From: Marinibacterium sp.
Lineage (GTDB): Bacteria; Pseudomonadota; Alphaproteobacteria; Rhodobacterales; Rhodobacteraceae
Assembly: GCA_017643305.1 (NCBI GenBank)
Contig: JAEPNQ010000025.1
Coordinates: 1-44,043, forward strand
Direction: 5' to 3'
DNA: 44,043 bases
Shown: one piece after another, positions 1-7,210 of the stretch
How the letters are laid out: every line of letters begins with the position of its first letter
Position numbering within the stretch: the stretch's first letter is position 1
Position numbers and translations under genes: made by a program
Notes under the pieces: generated by a model
What the model was told of the DNA's origin: nothing
Database searches by the model: none
Seen by the model: the letters and a program-made list of their open reading frames with translations, nothing else

Positions 1-120
1 ATCTTCGAAAGGATTTGCGCCTAATTTTGCCCTGTCGCGAGGGTATAAGGCGGATGGTACAGGTCATAGGTGTGTTTTCATCCCAGAAACAATCTAGGGG
101 CAAACAATCAGGCTGGTTCA

Positions 121-723
121 ATGCTCCCGCCATCTGATCCGGCTTTGGCGGACCGCATTCGTGCGTGCCGGATCTGTGCAGACCGGTTTGCGCGGACCGA
201 AACCCGCCATGCGCCCAGGCCCGTCGCCTGGTTCCAGCCCGGCGCCCGCATTCTGATCGCGGGGCAGGCGCCTGGCGCACGCGTCCAAGAATCGGGTCAG
301 CCATTTACCGACCCCTCGGGCGACCGCCTGCGCGATTGGCTGCAGATGGGCGTGGACACATTTTACGATCGCAGCCGCGTGGCGATTGTGCCCATGGCTT
401 TCTGCTTTCCCGGCTATGATGCCAAGGGCGCCGACCTGCCCCCGCCTAAAATCTGTGCCGAAACCTGGCGCGCGGATGTGCTGCAGGCGCTGGGTCGCCC
501 GCGCCTGACGGTTCTGGTGGGCGGCCACGCCCATAAATGGCACCTCGGCCCACAAAAGTCAGTGACCGACACCGTTTGCAACTGGCGCAGCCATGCGCCC
601 GCCTTGTTTGCCCTGCCGCATCCCTCCTGGCGCAACACCGGCTGGCTTCGCCGCAACCCGTGGTTTGAACGCAACCTCTTGCCTGTGCTGCGGCAAGCCG
701 TGCAAAAGGCGTTGCATGACTGA
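121..723 (+). CDS. Uracil-DNA glycosylase superfamily protein
   Basis: A 200-residue protein of the uracil-DNA glycosylase superfamily, which removes damaged bases from DNA or is a structural relative of those enzymes. The two superfamily signatures are visible: GQAPG at residues 48-52, followed by a conserved G-x-PF-x-D-x-SG-x-RL stretch, and PHPSWRN at 166-172, which corresponds to the HPS-x-x-N substrate loop. I use the ATG at 121. A GTG at 70 would add 17 residues that do not look like protein. The stop codon overlaps the next start (ATGACTGA), so the two genes are probably translationally coupled. Only two N-terminal cysteines (C-x-x-C, residues 16-19) are present, so a full four-cysteine iron-sulfur cluster as in family 4/5 enzymes is not evident. 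Activity on uracil is inferred only from the family. Confidence 0.85.
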   Translation: MLPPSDPALADRIRACRICADRFARTETRHAPRPVAWFQPGARILIAGQAPGARVQESGQPFTDPSGDRLRDWLQMGVDTFYDRSRVAIVPMAFCFPGYDAKGADLPPPKICAETWRADVLQALGRPRLTVLVGGHAHKWHLGPQKSVTDTVCNWRSHAPALFALPHPSWRNTGWLRRNPWFERNLLPVLRQAVQKALHD

Positions 724-1501
724 CCTGACCCCGCTTGACACGGCCCACGCCGGCATGGAAGCCGCGCCCGAAGATGATACCGCACGCCTGCGGTTCTATG
801 AACGCCTCGCCGACAGCGAATTGATGTTGCTTCTTACGGAAGAAGCGCGTGACGATACCGCCAACCCCCGCTTGTTCGAAACCTCTAGCGGCACCTTTGT
901 GCTGGCCTTCGATCGGGAAGACCGGCTGACGCGGTTTACCGGTGAACCCGTGCCCTATCTCGCCTTGTCCGGTCGGTCGCTGGCCGGGATGTTGGCGGGG
1001 CAGGGGGTCGGGCTGGGGCTGAATCTGGATGTCGCGCCATCGGAAATCCTGATCCCTGCCGGTGCGCTGGACTGGCTCACCGACACGCTGACCCATGCGC
1101 CTGATGTGATCGATGGTGACATTGCCGAACTGCGCGCACCCGGCAACCTGCCCGATCACCTGCTCGCGGCGCTGGACACCAAGCTCGCCACCACTGGCGG
1201 CCTTGCGGACCACGCCTATCTGGCTGGCACGCTGGATGCGCAGGGTGGGGCGGGCCATGTACTGGCCTTCATCGGCGCGCCCGATAAGGCTCAGCCGGCA
1301 CTGGCTGCCGCCGTGGGCGAAGCACTGACTTTTTCGGGGATCGAGGCTGGCACGCTTGACGTGGCCTTTTTCGAACCGTCTGATCCTATCGCGGCGCGGC
1401 TGGTCAGGACCGGACTGCGTTTCGACCTGCCCAAACCACCGGAACCGGAAACTCGCCTGGCGCCCGGGTCGAACCCCGGCAAGCCGCCTATCCTGAGGTG
1501 A
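716..1501 (+). CDS. SseB family protein
   Basis: A 261-residue protein matching the SseB family, whose N-terminal domain has the recognisable run of a short acidic start, a helix ending ELMLLL, then FETSSGTFVLAFD and a beta strand ending PYLALSGRSLA. SseB-like proteins have no settled biochemical role. In E. coli SseB was linked to serine sensitivity. The start at 716 overlaps the upstream glycosylase stop by 8 bases. An earlier in-frame start at 593 would lie inside the upstream gene and is rejected. The tail is proline-rich and probably disordered. The family call is fairly secure and the function is unknown. Confidence 0.75.
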   Translation: MTDLTPLDTAHAGMEAAPEDDTARLRFYERLADSELMLLLTEEARDDTANPRLFETSSGTFVLAFDREDRLTRFTGEPVPYLALSGRSLAGMLAGQGVGLGLNLDVAPSEILIPAGALDWLTDTLTHAPDVIDGDIAELRAPGNLPDHLLAALDTKLATTGGLADHAYLAGTLDAQGGAGHVLAFIGAPDKAQPALAAAVGEALTFSGIEAGTLDVAFFEPSDPIAARLVRTGLRFDLPKPPEPETRLAPGSNPGKPPILR

Positions 1502-1558
1502 GCCAGCAACTGGAATCTTTCAAATTTTGCGCCTGCTTATGCTGCAGCGCGTCCCACT

Positions 1559-2443
1559 TCAGCCCGCAGCGCGGGCGTGAAACGCCCGCACGGCATCTAC
1601 GATCTCATCGGGAATTTCTTCGGCCATGTAATGGGTCGCGCCCATGGCAAAGCCTTCAACCTGATTGGCACGCATCCGCCACAGGCCCAGCGTATCAAAG
1701 CAGCGATCGATCACCCCTTTGCGCGCCCACAGAACCTGCAACGGCATGGCCAGCTTGCGCCCGTCATCCGTATCGTCATGGGCAATATCGATGGTCGCCG
1801 CCGCGCGGTAATCCTCGCAACTCGCCCGTATCACCTCTGGATCACGGAAACAGCTCAGGTATTCCTTCAGCGCCTCTGCGGCGAATGGGTTGTACCCGGC
1901 CTGGTTGATGCATTTGCCCATCCAATATGCGTCCGGGTCCGACCCGATGATGTCCTCGGGCACCGGCGCGGGCTGGATTAGGAAGAACCAGTGCCAATAG
2001 GCGGTGGCAAAGTCGCGACCGGTACCTGCATACATCTCCCGGGTCGGGGCGATGTCGAGTAGGGTCATAACCGACACCGCCTCTGGATAATCCAGCCCCA
2101 GCCGGTGTGCCACACGTGCGCCCCGGTCATGCGCCAGCACTGCAAACCGCGCATACCCCAACCGCCGCATCACAGCGACCATATCCGCCGCCATTGCACG
2201 TTTGGAATAGCTTGCATGGTCCGGGTCCGACGCAGGTTTGTCCGACCGGCCATAGCCCCGTAGATCCGGACAGATCACCCGATACCGGTCGGTCAGCATC
2301 GGGGCCAGCCGGTGCCACATGGCCGAGGTCTGGGGATAGCCGTGCAGCAACAGCAACGGCGCACCATTTGCCTGCCCGCCGACCCGCAGGAATATCCGCG
2401 CGCCCGCGCCGTCTTCGTATCTCTCTTCGAACCCGTCGAACAT
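1559..2443 (-). CDS. Alpha/beta hydrolase, fluoroacetate dehalogenase-like
   Basis: A 294-residue alpha/beta hydrolase that carries the whole active-site set known from bacterial fluoroacetate dehalogenases (haloacetate to glycolate plus halide). Visible residues are the oxyanion HGYP at 34-37, nucleophile Asp106 in AHDRGAR, the carboxylate-binding Arg107 and Arg110, acid Asp130, the halide-pocket His151-Trp152 in YWHWFF, Tyr212 and catalytic His271 in the ATHYMAEE loop. An Asp rather than Ser nucleophile argues against esterase activity. There is no signal peptide, so it is cytoplasmic. It is monocistronic and convergent with the SseB gene, with no fluoride exporter alongside. Many relatives act on chloroacetate or other haloacids, or are uncharacterised, so the substrate is inferred from motif agreement only. 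Confidence 0.85.
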   Translation of the reverse strand: MFDGFEERYEDGAGARIFLRVGGQANGAPLLLLHGYPQTSAMWHRLAPMLTDRYRVICPDLRGYGRSDKPASDPDHASYSKRAMAADMVAVMRRLGYARFAVLAHDRGARVAHRLGLDYPEAVSVMTLLDIAPTREMYAGTGRDFATAYWHWFFLIQPAPVPEDIIGSDPDAYWMGKCINQAGYNPFAAEALKEYLSCFRDPEVIRASCEDYRAAATIDIAHDDTDDGRKLAMPLQVLWARKGVIDRCFDTLGLWRMRANQVEGFAMGATHYMAEEIPDEIVDAVRAFHARAAG

Positions 2444-2598
2444 CCGCTTCCCCTGATTATTTCAGCCGATCACACAACGATCACGTGCGCCGCCGCTTGC
2501 GTCACAACGCTGCGAGGCTGGATATCATTCTCACAACTGCCTGATACGTTACTTGCATCGCCACGTAAAACGGCGCCTGCAACCAAGGGACACTCAGG

Positions 2599-3117
2599 AT
2601 GAAATTCACCCTATTCGCTGCCTTCCTCGCCGCCTCCACCGCGCCGCCTGCCTTTGCAGGCGAACAGTTTGTCGACCAGACCGGCTATGCCGTGTCAGGC
2701 TACGACGTGGTCGCCTATCGCAGCCTTGCTGCAAACCCAGTCGGTCAGGACCAGCCCGAGGCTATTCCCGGCAAAGTATCCATCACAGCCGACTACAACG
2801 GCGCCACCTTTGCCTTTGCTTCGAAAGAAAATCGCGCCAAATTCTTGGAAAATCCCGCCTACTACGTGCCGCAATATGACGGTCACTGCACCTTTGGCGT
2901 CTCCAAGGGCGGCAAGGTGCCGGGCAACCCCAACCTGTGGCGCATTGTTGATAACAAGCTGTACCTGAACATCACCACCACTGTGGTCGGGTTCTGGGAA
3001 GAAGACATTCCCGGCAACATCAATAAGGCGGAAAACAACTGGGTGAACATCGAAGACGCGGCTGCGTCTTCCAACCCCATCCCGAAATGGACCTCGCAAG
3101 CGCCGGCCAAGAACTGA
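2599..3117 (+). CDS. Secreted YHS domain-containing protein
   Basis: A 172-residue exported protein with a signal peptide at residues 1-20 (cleavage after PAFA) and one YHS domain. The family landmarks are GYDVVAY at 34-40, FASKENRAKFLENP at 73-86 and YDGHC at 93-97. YHS domains are thought to bind metals, and exported copies in Rhodobacteraceae are usually annotated only as YHS proteins. The start ATG follows a GGGACACTCAGG leader. It is transcribed toward the DUF302-like gene, and a strong stem-loop lies just after its stop. The family call is good and the substrate or partner unknown. Confidence 0.85.
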   Translation: MKFTLFAAFLAASTAPPAFAGEQFVDQTGYAVSGYDVVAYRSLAANPVGQDQPEAIPGKVSITADYNGATFAFASKENRAKFLENPAYYVPQYDGHCTFGVSKGGKVPGNPNLWRIVDNKLYLNITTTVVGFWEEDIPGNINKAENNWVNIEDAAASSNPIPKWTSQAPAKN

Positions 3118-3147
3118 CCGCAACGCGCTGCATTGACCTGATCCGCT

Positions 3148-3188
3148 CTTTCCGGGACGCTGCGGAAAAACCGTTGCGTTCCGGAAAG
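3148..3188 (+). promoter_or_regulatory. Stem-loop covering the ribosome binding site of the DUF302-like gene
   Basis: The arms 3148-3160 (CTTTCCGGGACGC) and 3176-3188 (GCGTTCCGGAAAG) pair over 13 positions in RNA, counting one G-U pair, around a 15-base loop. The right arm contains the GGAAAG of the Shine-Dalgarno region that ends 7 bases before the ATG at 3196. The structure could hide that ribosome binding site, or act as a terminator or 3' stabiliser for the YHS gene. It has no T-run, which makes simple intrinsic termination less likely. Confidence 0.5.
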
Positions 3189-3195
3189 GGCTATC

Positions 3196-3441
3196 ATGGA
3201 CCACGTTTCAAAAACGATGAACCCGTCGTTTGATGACGCGATTGACGCGGTCACCGCCGTGCCCGAAATCGGACTGCTGATTCCGTGCAACGTCACCCTC
3301 GAGGCCTACAGGAACACCACCCGCATCCGCATCCTGAATTCTCGCGAAATGCTGGGCGGCGCAGGTCTGCCCGACACATTGGAACTGGCCGAAGACGCGG
3401 GCCAGTGGGTGGAACGGGTAGCTACGGCGCTGCAAGGCTGA
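3196..3441 (+). CDS. Short DUF302-like protein lacking the domain core
   Basis: An 81-residue protein. Its start (SKTMNPSFDDAIDAVTAV) resembles the opening helix of DUF302 proteins, and it then jumps straight to EIGLLIPCNVTL, which in the family is the C-terminal strand around the conserved LPCN. The middle of a normal DUF302 domain, roughly 40 residues, is missing in frame. The rest (LGGAGLPDTLELAEDAGQWV) is typical of the tail. A GGAAAGGG ribosome binding site precedes the ATG but sits in a strong stem-loop. It may be a deletion derivative or a genuine short subfamily. Function unknown. Confidence 0.6.
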   Translation: MDHVSKTMNPSFDDAIDAVTAVPEIGLLIPCNVTLEAYRNTTRIRILNSREMLGGAGLPDTLELAEDAGQWVERVATALQG

Positions 3442-3445
3442 ATTT

Positions 3446-3685
3446 GTGGCTCACGCAAACCGCATCCTCAGATCCATCAACCTGCCGGGCGAGTTGATCT
3501 GCGTGGACATTTTCCAACGCCCAGACGGCAGCTATGGCTTCGACGAATTCCGCCGTGATCCCGAAGATGCAAGAGGATGGTACAGCATCGGCCACCATGG
3601 CCACCGGCATTTCGCGTCTGTTGCGGAAACGATGATTGCCGCGCAAGCGGCTGTGTCATGGTTAGAAGATGTGGTTGACGGATGA
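3446..3685 (+). CDS. Hypothetical protein, small
   Basis: A 79-residue soluble protein starting at a GTG four bases after the preceding stop. That spacing supports co-transcription with the DUF302-like gene. No domain is recognised. It is rich in Arg, His and aromatic residues, has a GWYSIGHHGHRHF stretch in the middle and ends in an amphipathic helix (AAQAAVSWLEDVV). The composition looks like a real protein rather than a chance reading frame, and small proteins of this kind are common in Rhodobacteraceae. Function unknown. Confidence 0.6.
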   Translation: MAHANRILRSINLPGELICVDIFQRPDGSYGFDEFRRDPEDARGWYSIGHHGHRHFASVAETMIAAQAAVSWLEDVVDG

Positions 3686-3789
3686 TGCGAAAGCGCGGCC
3701 GACAACTTTCAAATTTTCCAGCCCGATTGCTTCAGGAGAATTTGGCGTCTTCTGCGTCGTTTCAACAATTTGCGGCCGTCAGCCGTGCC

Positions 3790-4377
3790 TCAGCGACGGC
3801 GATCACGCCGTGCGCTCATTGGTTGGAACGCAACCCCCACATGCGCTTCGCAATAGGGCTTGCCCGGCTGAACCGGTAGACCACAGAACCAGAAATTGTC
3901 CGTTGCAGGATCACCGACAGGCCATTTGCAGGTGCGCTCAGTCAGTTCCATCAGGCTTAGCTTCTTGGCCTTCTTCTCGACCTCGTTCACCTTGGCCAAT
4001 GCTTCGGGGCTGATTTCATTTGCCGATGGTTGCGGTGGAAGGGGCTGACCGGCTGGGATAATCGCCTTGCGGGCCGTGGTCGTCTGCGGCGGAACAGCGG
4101 GCTCGGTCTTTGGCTCTTCCACTGGCTGGGGCCGCGCGGCTTCAGTTTTGGGCGCGGGCTTGGCCTTGGCCTTCGGTTCCGCAGGCGCGGCCTTGGGCTT
4201 GGCTTCCGCCTTGGCCGAGGTAGAGCCTGACGCCCGGTTCGACAGGCCCAGGCGATGGACTTTGCCGATCACTGCATTGCGCGTGACCCCGCCCAGTTCC
4301 TTGGCGATCTGGCTGGCCGACTGGCCTTCGCTCCACATTTTCTTCAAGAGCTCGACACGCTCGTCAGTCCAGGACAT
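3790..4377 (-). CDS. gcrA: GcrA cell cycle regulator
   Basis: A 195-residue GcrA family protein. GcrA works with RNA polymerase sigma70 at promoters carrying methylated GANTC sites and drives cell-cycle transcription in alphaproteobacteria. The N-terminal DNA-binding helix-turn-helix is visible (MSWTDERVELLKKMW, then SASQIAKELGGVTRNAVIGK). A long Ala/Lys/Pro linker spans roughly residues 50-115. The C-terminal sigma-interacting region has RTCKWPVGDP, FCGLPV and PYCEAH. The ATG at 4377 gives the canonical MSWTDER start, and a GTG two codons earlier is less likely. It is convergent with the small gene ending at 3685 and has its own upstream region of about 110 bases. Confidence 0.95.
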   Translation of the reverse strand: MSWTDERVELLKKMWSEGQSASQIAKELGGVTRNAVIGKVHRLGLSNRASGSTSAKAEAKPKAAPAEPKAKAKPAPKTEAARPQPVEEPKTEPAVPPQTTTARKAIIPAGQPLPPQPSANEISPEALAKVNEVEKKAKKLSLMELTERTCKWPVGDPATDNFWFCGLPVQPGKPYCEAHVGVAFQPMSARRDRRR

Positions 4378-4490
4378 CTGCACCCTTTCCAGCCAAAAAG
4401 CGGCCCAGTTTCGCGGCCGCTTTCCTTAATTCTTGGTCAGGCTTTTATATTATCTTTTCAGAACGGAGTTACAAGGCGGCTTGCGCGGGG

Positions 4491-4868
4491 TTATTCTGGT
4501 TCTTCCTTCAGCGCCTGCAACACGTTCACAATGGCTTCGCGCACAGCCGGGTCTTCGATTTCCGGGTTGGGCATATAGGTGCCCGCCGCCACTGCCCCGG
4601 GATCCGTCAGATACGCCAGCAAACGGTCGCGGCTCCATTGCCCTCCTGCCTGCCGCAGAGCATCGGAATACTCAAACGCTCCCGCCGCAACTTTGCCTTC
4701 ATACACTTCTCCCAGCGCTGGGGCGGCATCTGTGCCAACAACACCAAAGGAATGGCATTCCGCACATTGGCCCAGTACCAGCCGCGCGGCGGTTTTCTGT
4801 TTGTCGCTTAACTCCAGCTGCGCGATCCTGGCTTCGGCAAATTGCTGGCTGACATCAAACGCGCCCAC
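4491..4868 (-). CDS. Cytochrome c domain, cut off from the sugar dehydrogenase by a stop codon
   Basis: A class I cytochrome c domain of about 125 residues. The heme site is CAECH (Cys35, Cys38, His39 from the GTG at 4868) and the likely axial Met99 lies in TYMPNP. It has no signal peptide of its own, although heme attachment to such proteins happens in the periplasm. It is in the same frame as the PQQ sugar dehydrogenase upstream and is separated from it by a single TAA (4899-4901) and 10 sense codons. Those codons (TDQRYVLRLK) look like the last beta strand of the dehydrogenase propeller. The intact gene was therefore very probably a dehydrogenase-cytochrome fusion. As it stands this half is probably not exported, so likely non-functional unless the stop is read through or is a sequencing error. 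Confidence 0.6.
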   Translation of the reverse strand: MGAFDVSQQFAEARIAQLELSDKQKTAARLVLGQCAECHSFGVVGTDAAPALGEVYEGKVAAGAFEYSDALRQAGGQWSRDRLLAYLTDPGAVAAGTYMPNPEIEDPAVREAIVNVLQALKEEPE

Positions 4869-4898
4869 TTTCAGTCTCAGGACATAACGTTGATCGGT

Positions 4899-6122
4899 TT
4901 ACACTGCGATTGCGTCGCCGTGCTGATGCACATATCGCACCCGCGGCCCCAGATCGATGCGTTCGGCAAATACCACCCGCCCTTCGCGGATGCGCAGCCG
5001 TATCAGCATCTGCCCGGCCAGCGTTCCCGCCAGCAGGTCACCGTCCCACGCCGGGTGAAACCTGTCGATCCGGGTCAGCGCGCTGGTCGCCACTGACGGC
5101 AGCCACGCAAAGACTGGCGGTTCAAACACCGGGTGGCGGCCATAGTCCAACGTGTCCGGCAGGGGCAGACGGTTGTACCGCGTGCCCAGCGCCACTTGCG
5201 GCCAGCCGTAATCCAGCCCTTCACGTATAAGGTTCAACTCATCTCCACCGCGCCGCCCGTGCTCGACGGTCCAGAGCCGCCCGTTCTGGTCAAAGCTTAT
5301 GCCCTGCATGTTGGAATGCCCCTGGCTCACCGTGCGCGAAGCACCGGTGTCCGGGTCAATTGCCAGCACCTTGCCATATTGCTGGTTGGGATCCTGCGAA
5401 ATCGCGATGGGCGCATAGGTGCCATCAACCGCGTAATCGCCTGATGCAAGGTAAACCGTTCCATCCGGCCCTAACCGGAATCGCCCGCCAGACATATGCC
5501 CGTCAATCGCCCGCCCGCTGGTTTTTGGCGCGAGGCACGGTGCGGTGGAGAAAAACTGCGTCCAGTCCCCGGCAGTCACCTTGCCCCCTGCCGTGTCCTC
5601 CAGCGGGGCAGAGGCCAGGCTGGTGCGATAACAATCTTCGCCCTCAACCCATTCGGCATAGGACACGAACAGCCGACCATCCGAATAATCCACATCGTTG
5701 TACCGAAGGAAAAAATGCCCCCAGGTATAGTCTGGGTTCGCGGCCTCGAAGGCCAGCATGGCGTCCCAGCCATTGGGTGGCGGGGCGATGTCCAGCTCGA
5801 TCGCCGAGCGACCTGTAACATCAAAGAACTGGCCTTCATGGGTCATTAACAGCAACGTTTCATCTACCGAGGTCAGCGCGCCGCCGCTGCCGGGCCGGCC
5901 CTTGGGGATCGGCTCCGCCACCGGGGTCACGTCCAGGGACAGAAAGATAGATTCCACCGTCTGCGGGACACCCTCGGCCTCCCATTCCATAGCTGCCGGG
6001 TACTGCTCGAACAGCGATGGCACGTTCTGTTTCAAGATGGTGGTGCCGCCAGTTCCGACGATATAGCCAATCACAATCGCGAACGGTGTAATGATCAGCA
6101 GCCGGATGATGGTTTTCTTCAC
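4899..6122 (-). CDS. PQQ-dependent sugar dehydrogenase-like protein, probably truncated
   Basis: A 407-residue protein of the soluble PQQ glucose dehydrogenase (six-bladed propeller) family. Such enzymes oxidise sugars or alcohols in the periplasm with PQQ. An N-terminal membrane anchor or uncleaved signal covers residues 5-23. Family motifs are HMSGGRF (209-215), GHSNMQG (268-274), EHGRRGGDELN (287-297) and GLDYGWP (302-308). The protein ends abruptly at a TAA (4899-4901) inside what should be the final propeller strand. The same frame continues into a cytochrome c domain that would take its electrons. The real sugar substrate is unknown. Loss of the last strand could destabilise the propeller. 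Confidence 0.75.
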   Translation of the reverse strand: MKKTIIRLLIITPFAIVIGYIVGTGGTTILKQNVPSLFEQYPAAMEWEAEGVPQTVESIFLSLDVTPVAEPIPKGRPGSGGALTSVDETLLLMTHEGQFFDVTGRSAIELDIAPPPNGWDAMLAFEAANPDYTWGHFFLRYNDVDYSDGRLFVSYAEWVEGEDCYRTSLASAPLEDTAGGKVTAGDWTQFFSTAPCLAPKTSGRAIDGHMSGGRFRLGPDGTVYLASGDYAVDGTYAPIAISQDPNQQYGKVLAIDPDTGASRTVSQGHSNMQGISFDQNGRLWTVEHGRRGGDELNLIREGLDYGWPQVALGTRYNRLPLPDTLDYGRHPVFEPPVFAWLPSVATSALTRIDRFHPAWDGDLLAGTLAGQMLIRLRIREGRVVFAERIDLGPRVRYVHQHGDAIAV

Positions 6123-6274
6123 GCGCAGGCCCTCCGCCGTGATTGCCCGAACTCCCTGACCGAAATGCCGGTGCCTGTTACCGCTGTGCTGCTCGTTCGG
6201 TCCTGTTCTGGGCCGTTATCGTTGCCATTGGGTATAGAAGCGCGACCCATGCGGGGCAAGTGTGACGGGAGGGG

Positions 6275-7171
6275 TCAGGTGGTTACGCGACGGCGCAGCT
6301 GCGCCTCCCGCAATGCCAGCATCAACGCCCCGCCAAGAATGATCGCGGCTCCAAACCACGTCACCCAGTCGGGGACCACGTCGAACAGCACAAAGTCGTA
6401 AAACGCGGCAAAAACCAGCGTCGCATATGAAAACGGTGCTACAAAGCTCGCCTCGGCGCGGGCCATGCCGTTCAGGAAACAGATCTGTGCACAGGCCATC
6501 AGTATGCCTACACCCGCCAACCCGCCCCATTGCGCCAGGCTGTGCGGCATCTGCCAGACCGGCACCACCGCTGCGGTTGCAATCGCCAGTCCGATCCCGT
6601 TGTTGATCAGCAGGATCTGGAACGGAGCCTCGCGCCCGGTCAGTTTCTTGATGAACACCAGCTCCATCCCTATCACCGCCGCGGCCCCCAGCGCCAGCAA
6701 GGCGGCGGGCTGAAAACTGGCCGGTGTCGGGCGGAGCAGCACCATCGCGCCTACCAATGCGATCAACGCGGCGGTCCATCGCACCGGGCCGACCCTTTCG
6801 CCCAGCAGCGGAATAGCCAGCGCCATTGCAAAAACCGGGTTCAGGAAACTGATTGCCGTGGCATCCGCCATCGGGATGTAGGCCACAGCGGCAAACATCA
6901 GTGTCACCCCGCCCCAGCCAAAGCTCGACCGGCCAATGTGCAGCCGCCAATGCACCCGCCCAAAGGCAGGCCACCGGATCAGCGCGGCTGTGGCAAAAAG
7001 GGCAAGTGCCCACATGAACCGCCCCTGGCTCACCTGCAACGGATGTAAAGCCGGACCCAAAGCCCCGCTGCCCAGCAGCTTGGCCATGGTGATGCTGCCC
7101 GCAATAAAAGCGGTTGCCATCAGGATCAGGCCAGCGGCCAGTCCCGGGTTCTCCGATCTCGGGGTCAACAT
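6275..7171 (-). CDS. DMT family transporter (EamA)
   Basis: A 298-residue inner-membrane protein with about ten hydrophobic segments in two homologous halves, the EamA layout of the drug/metabolite transporter superfamily. The EamA hallmark in the first half is visible as YIPMADATAISFLNPVF followed by LLGERVG. The second half has a matching FLNGMARAEAS and APFSYATLVFA. These proteins usually export amino acids, purines or other small metabolites, and the substrate cannot be told from sequence. The ATG at 7171 is preferred over a GTG three codons earlier because it leaves AGGTGG at a normal ribosome-binding distance. It is transcribed in the same direction as the monooxygenase gene, whose stop lies 40 bases upstream. 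Confidence 0.85.
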   Translation of the reverse strand: MLTPRSENPGLAAGLILMATAFIAGSITMAKLLGSGALGPALHPLQVSQGRFMWALALFATAALIRWPAFGRVHWRLHIGRSSFGWGGVTLMFAAVAYIPMADATAISFLNPVFAMALAIPLLGERVGPVRWTAALIALVGAMVLLRPTPASFQPAALLALGAAAVIGMELVFIKKLTGREAPFQILLINNGIGLAIATAAVVPVWQMPHSLAQWGGLAGVGILMACAQICFLNGMARAEASFVAPFSYATLVFAAFYDFVLFDVVPDWVTWFGAAIILGGALMLALREAQLRRRVTT

Positions 7172-7210
7172 GGCTGCCACCTGACCACATCCGATTCCGG
7201 TGGCAAGCCT

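Noticed and set aside
446-1258. A 270-codon minus-strand frame opposite the SseB gene
   Set aside because: Low-complexity Arg/Gly/Gln composition typical of an antisense shadow in GC-rich DNA.
4899-4901. Recoding or stop-codon readthrough as an explanation for the in-frame stops
   Set aside because: The stops are TAA and TAG, not TGA, no selenocysteine-like stem was noticed, and both codons end intact genes elsewhere.
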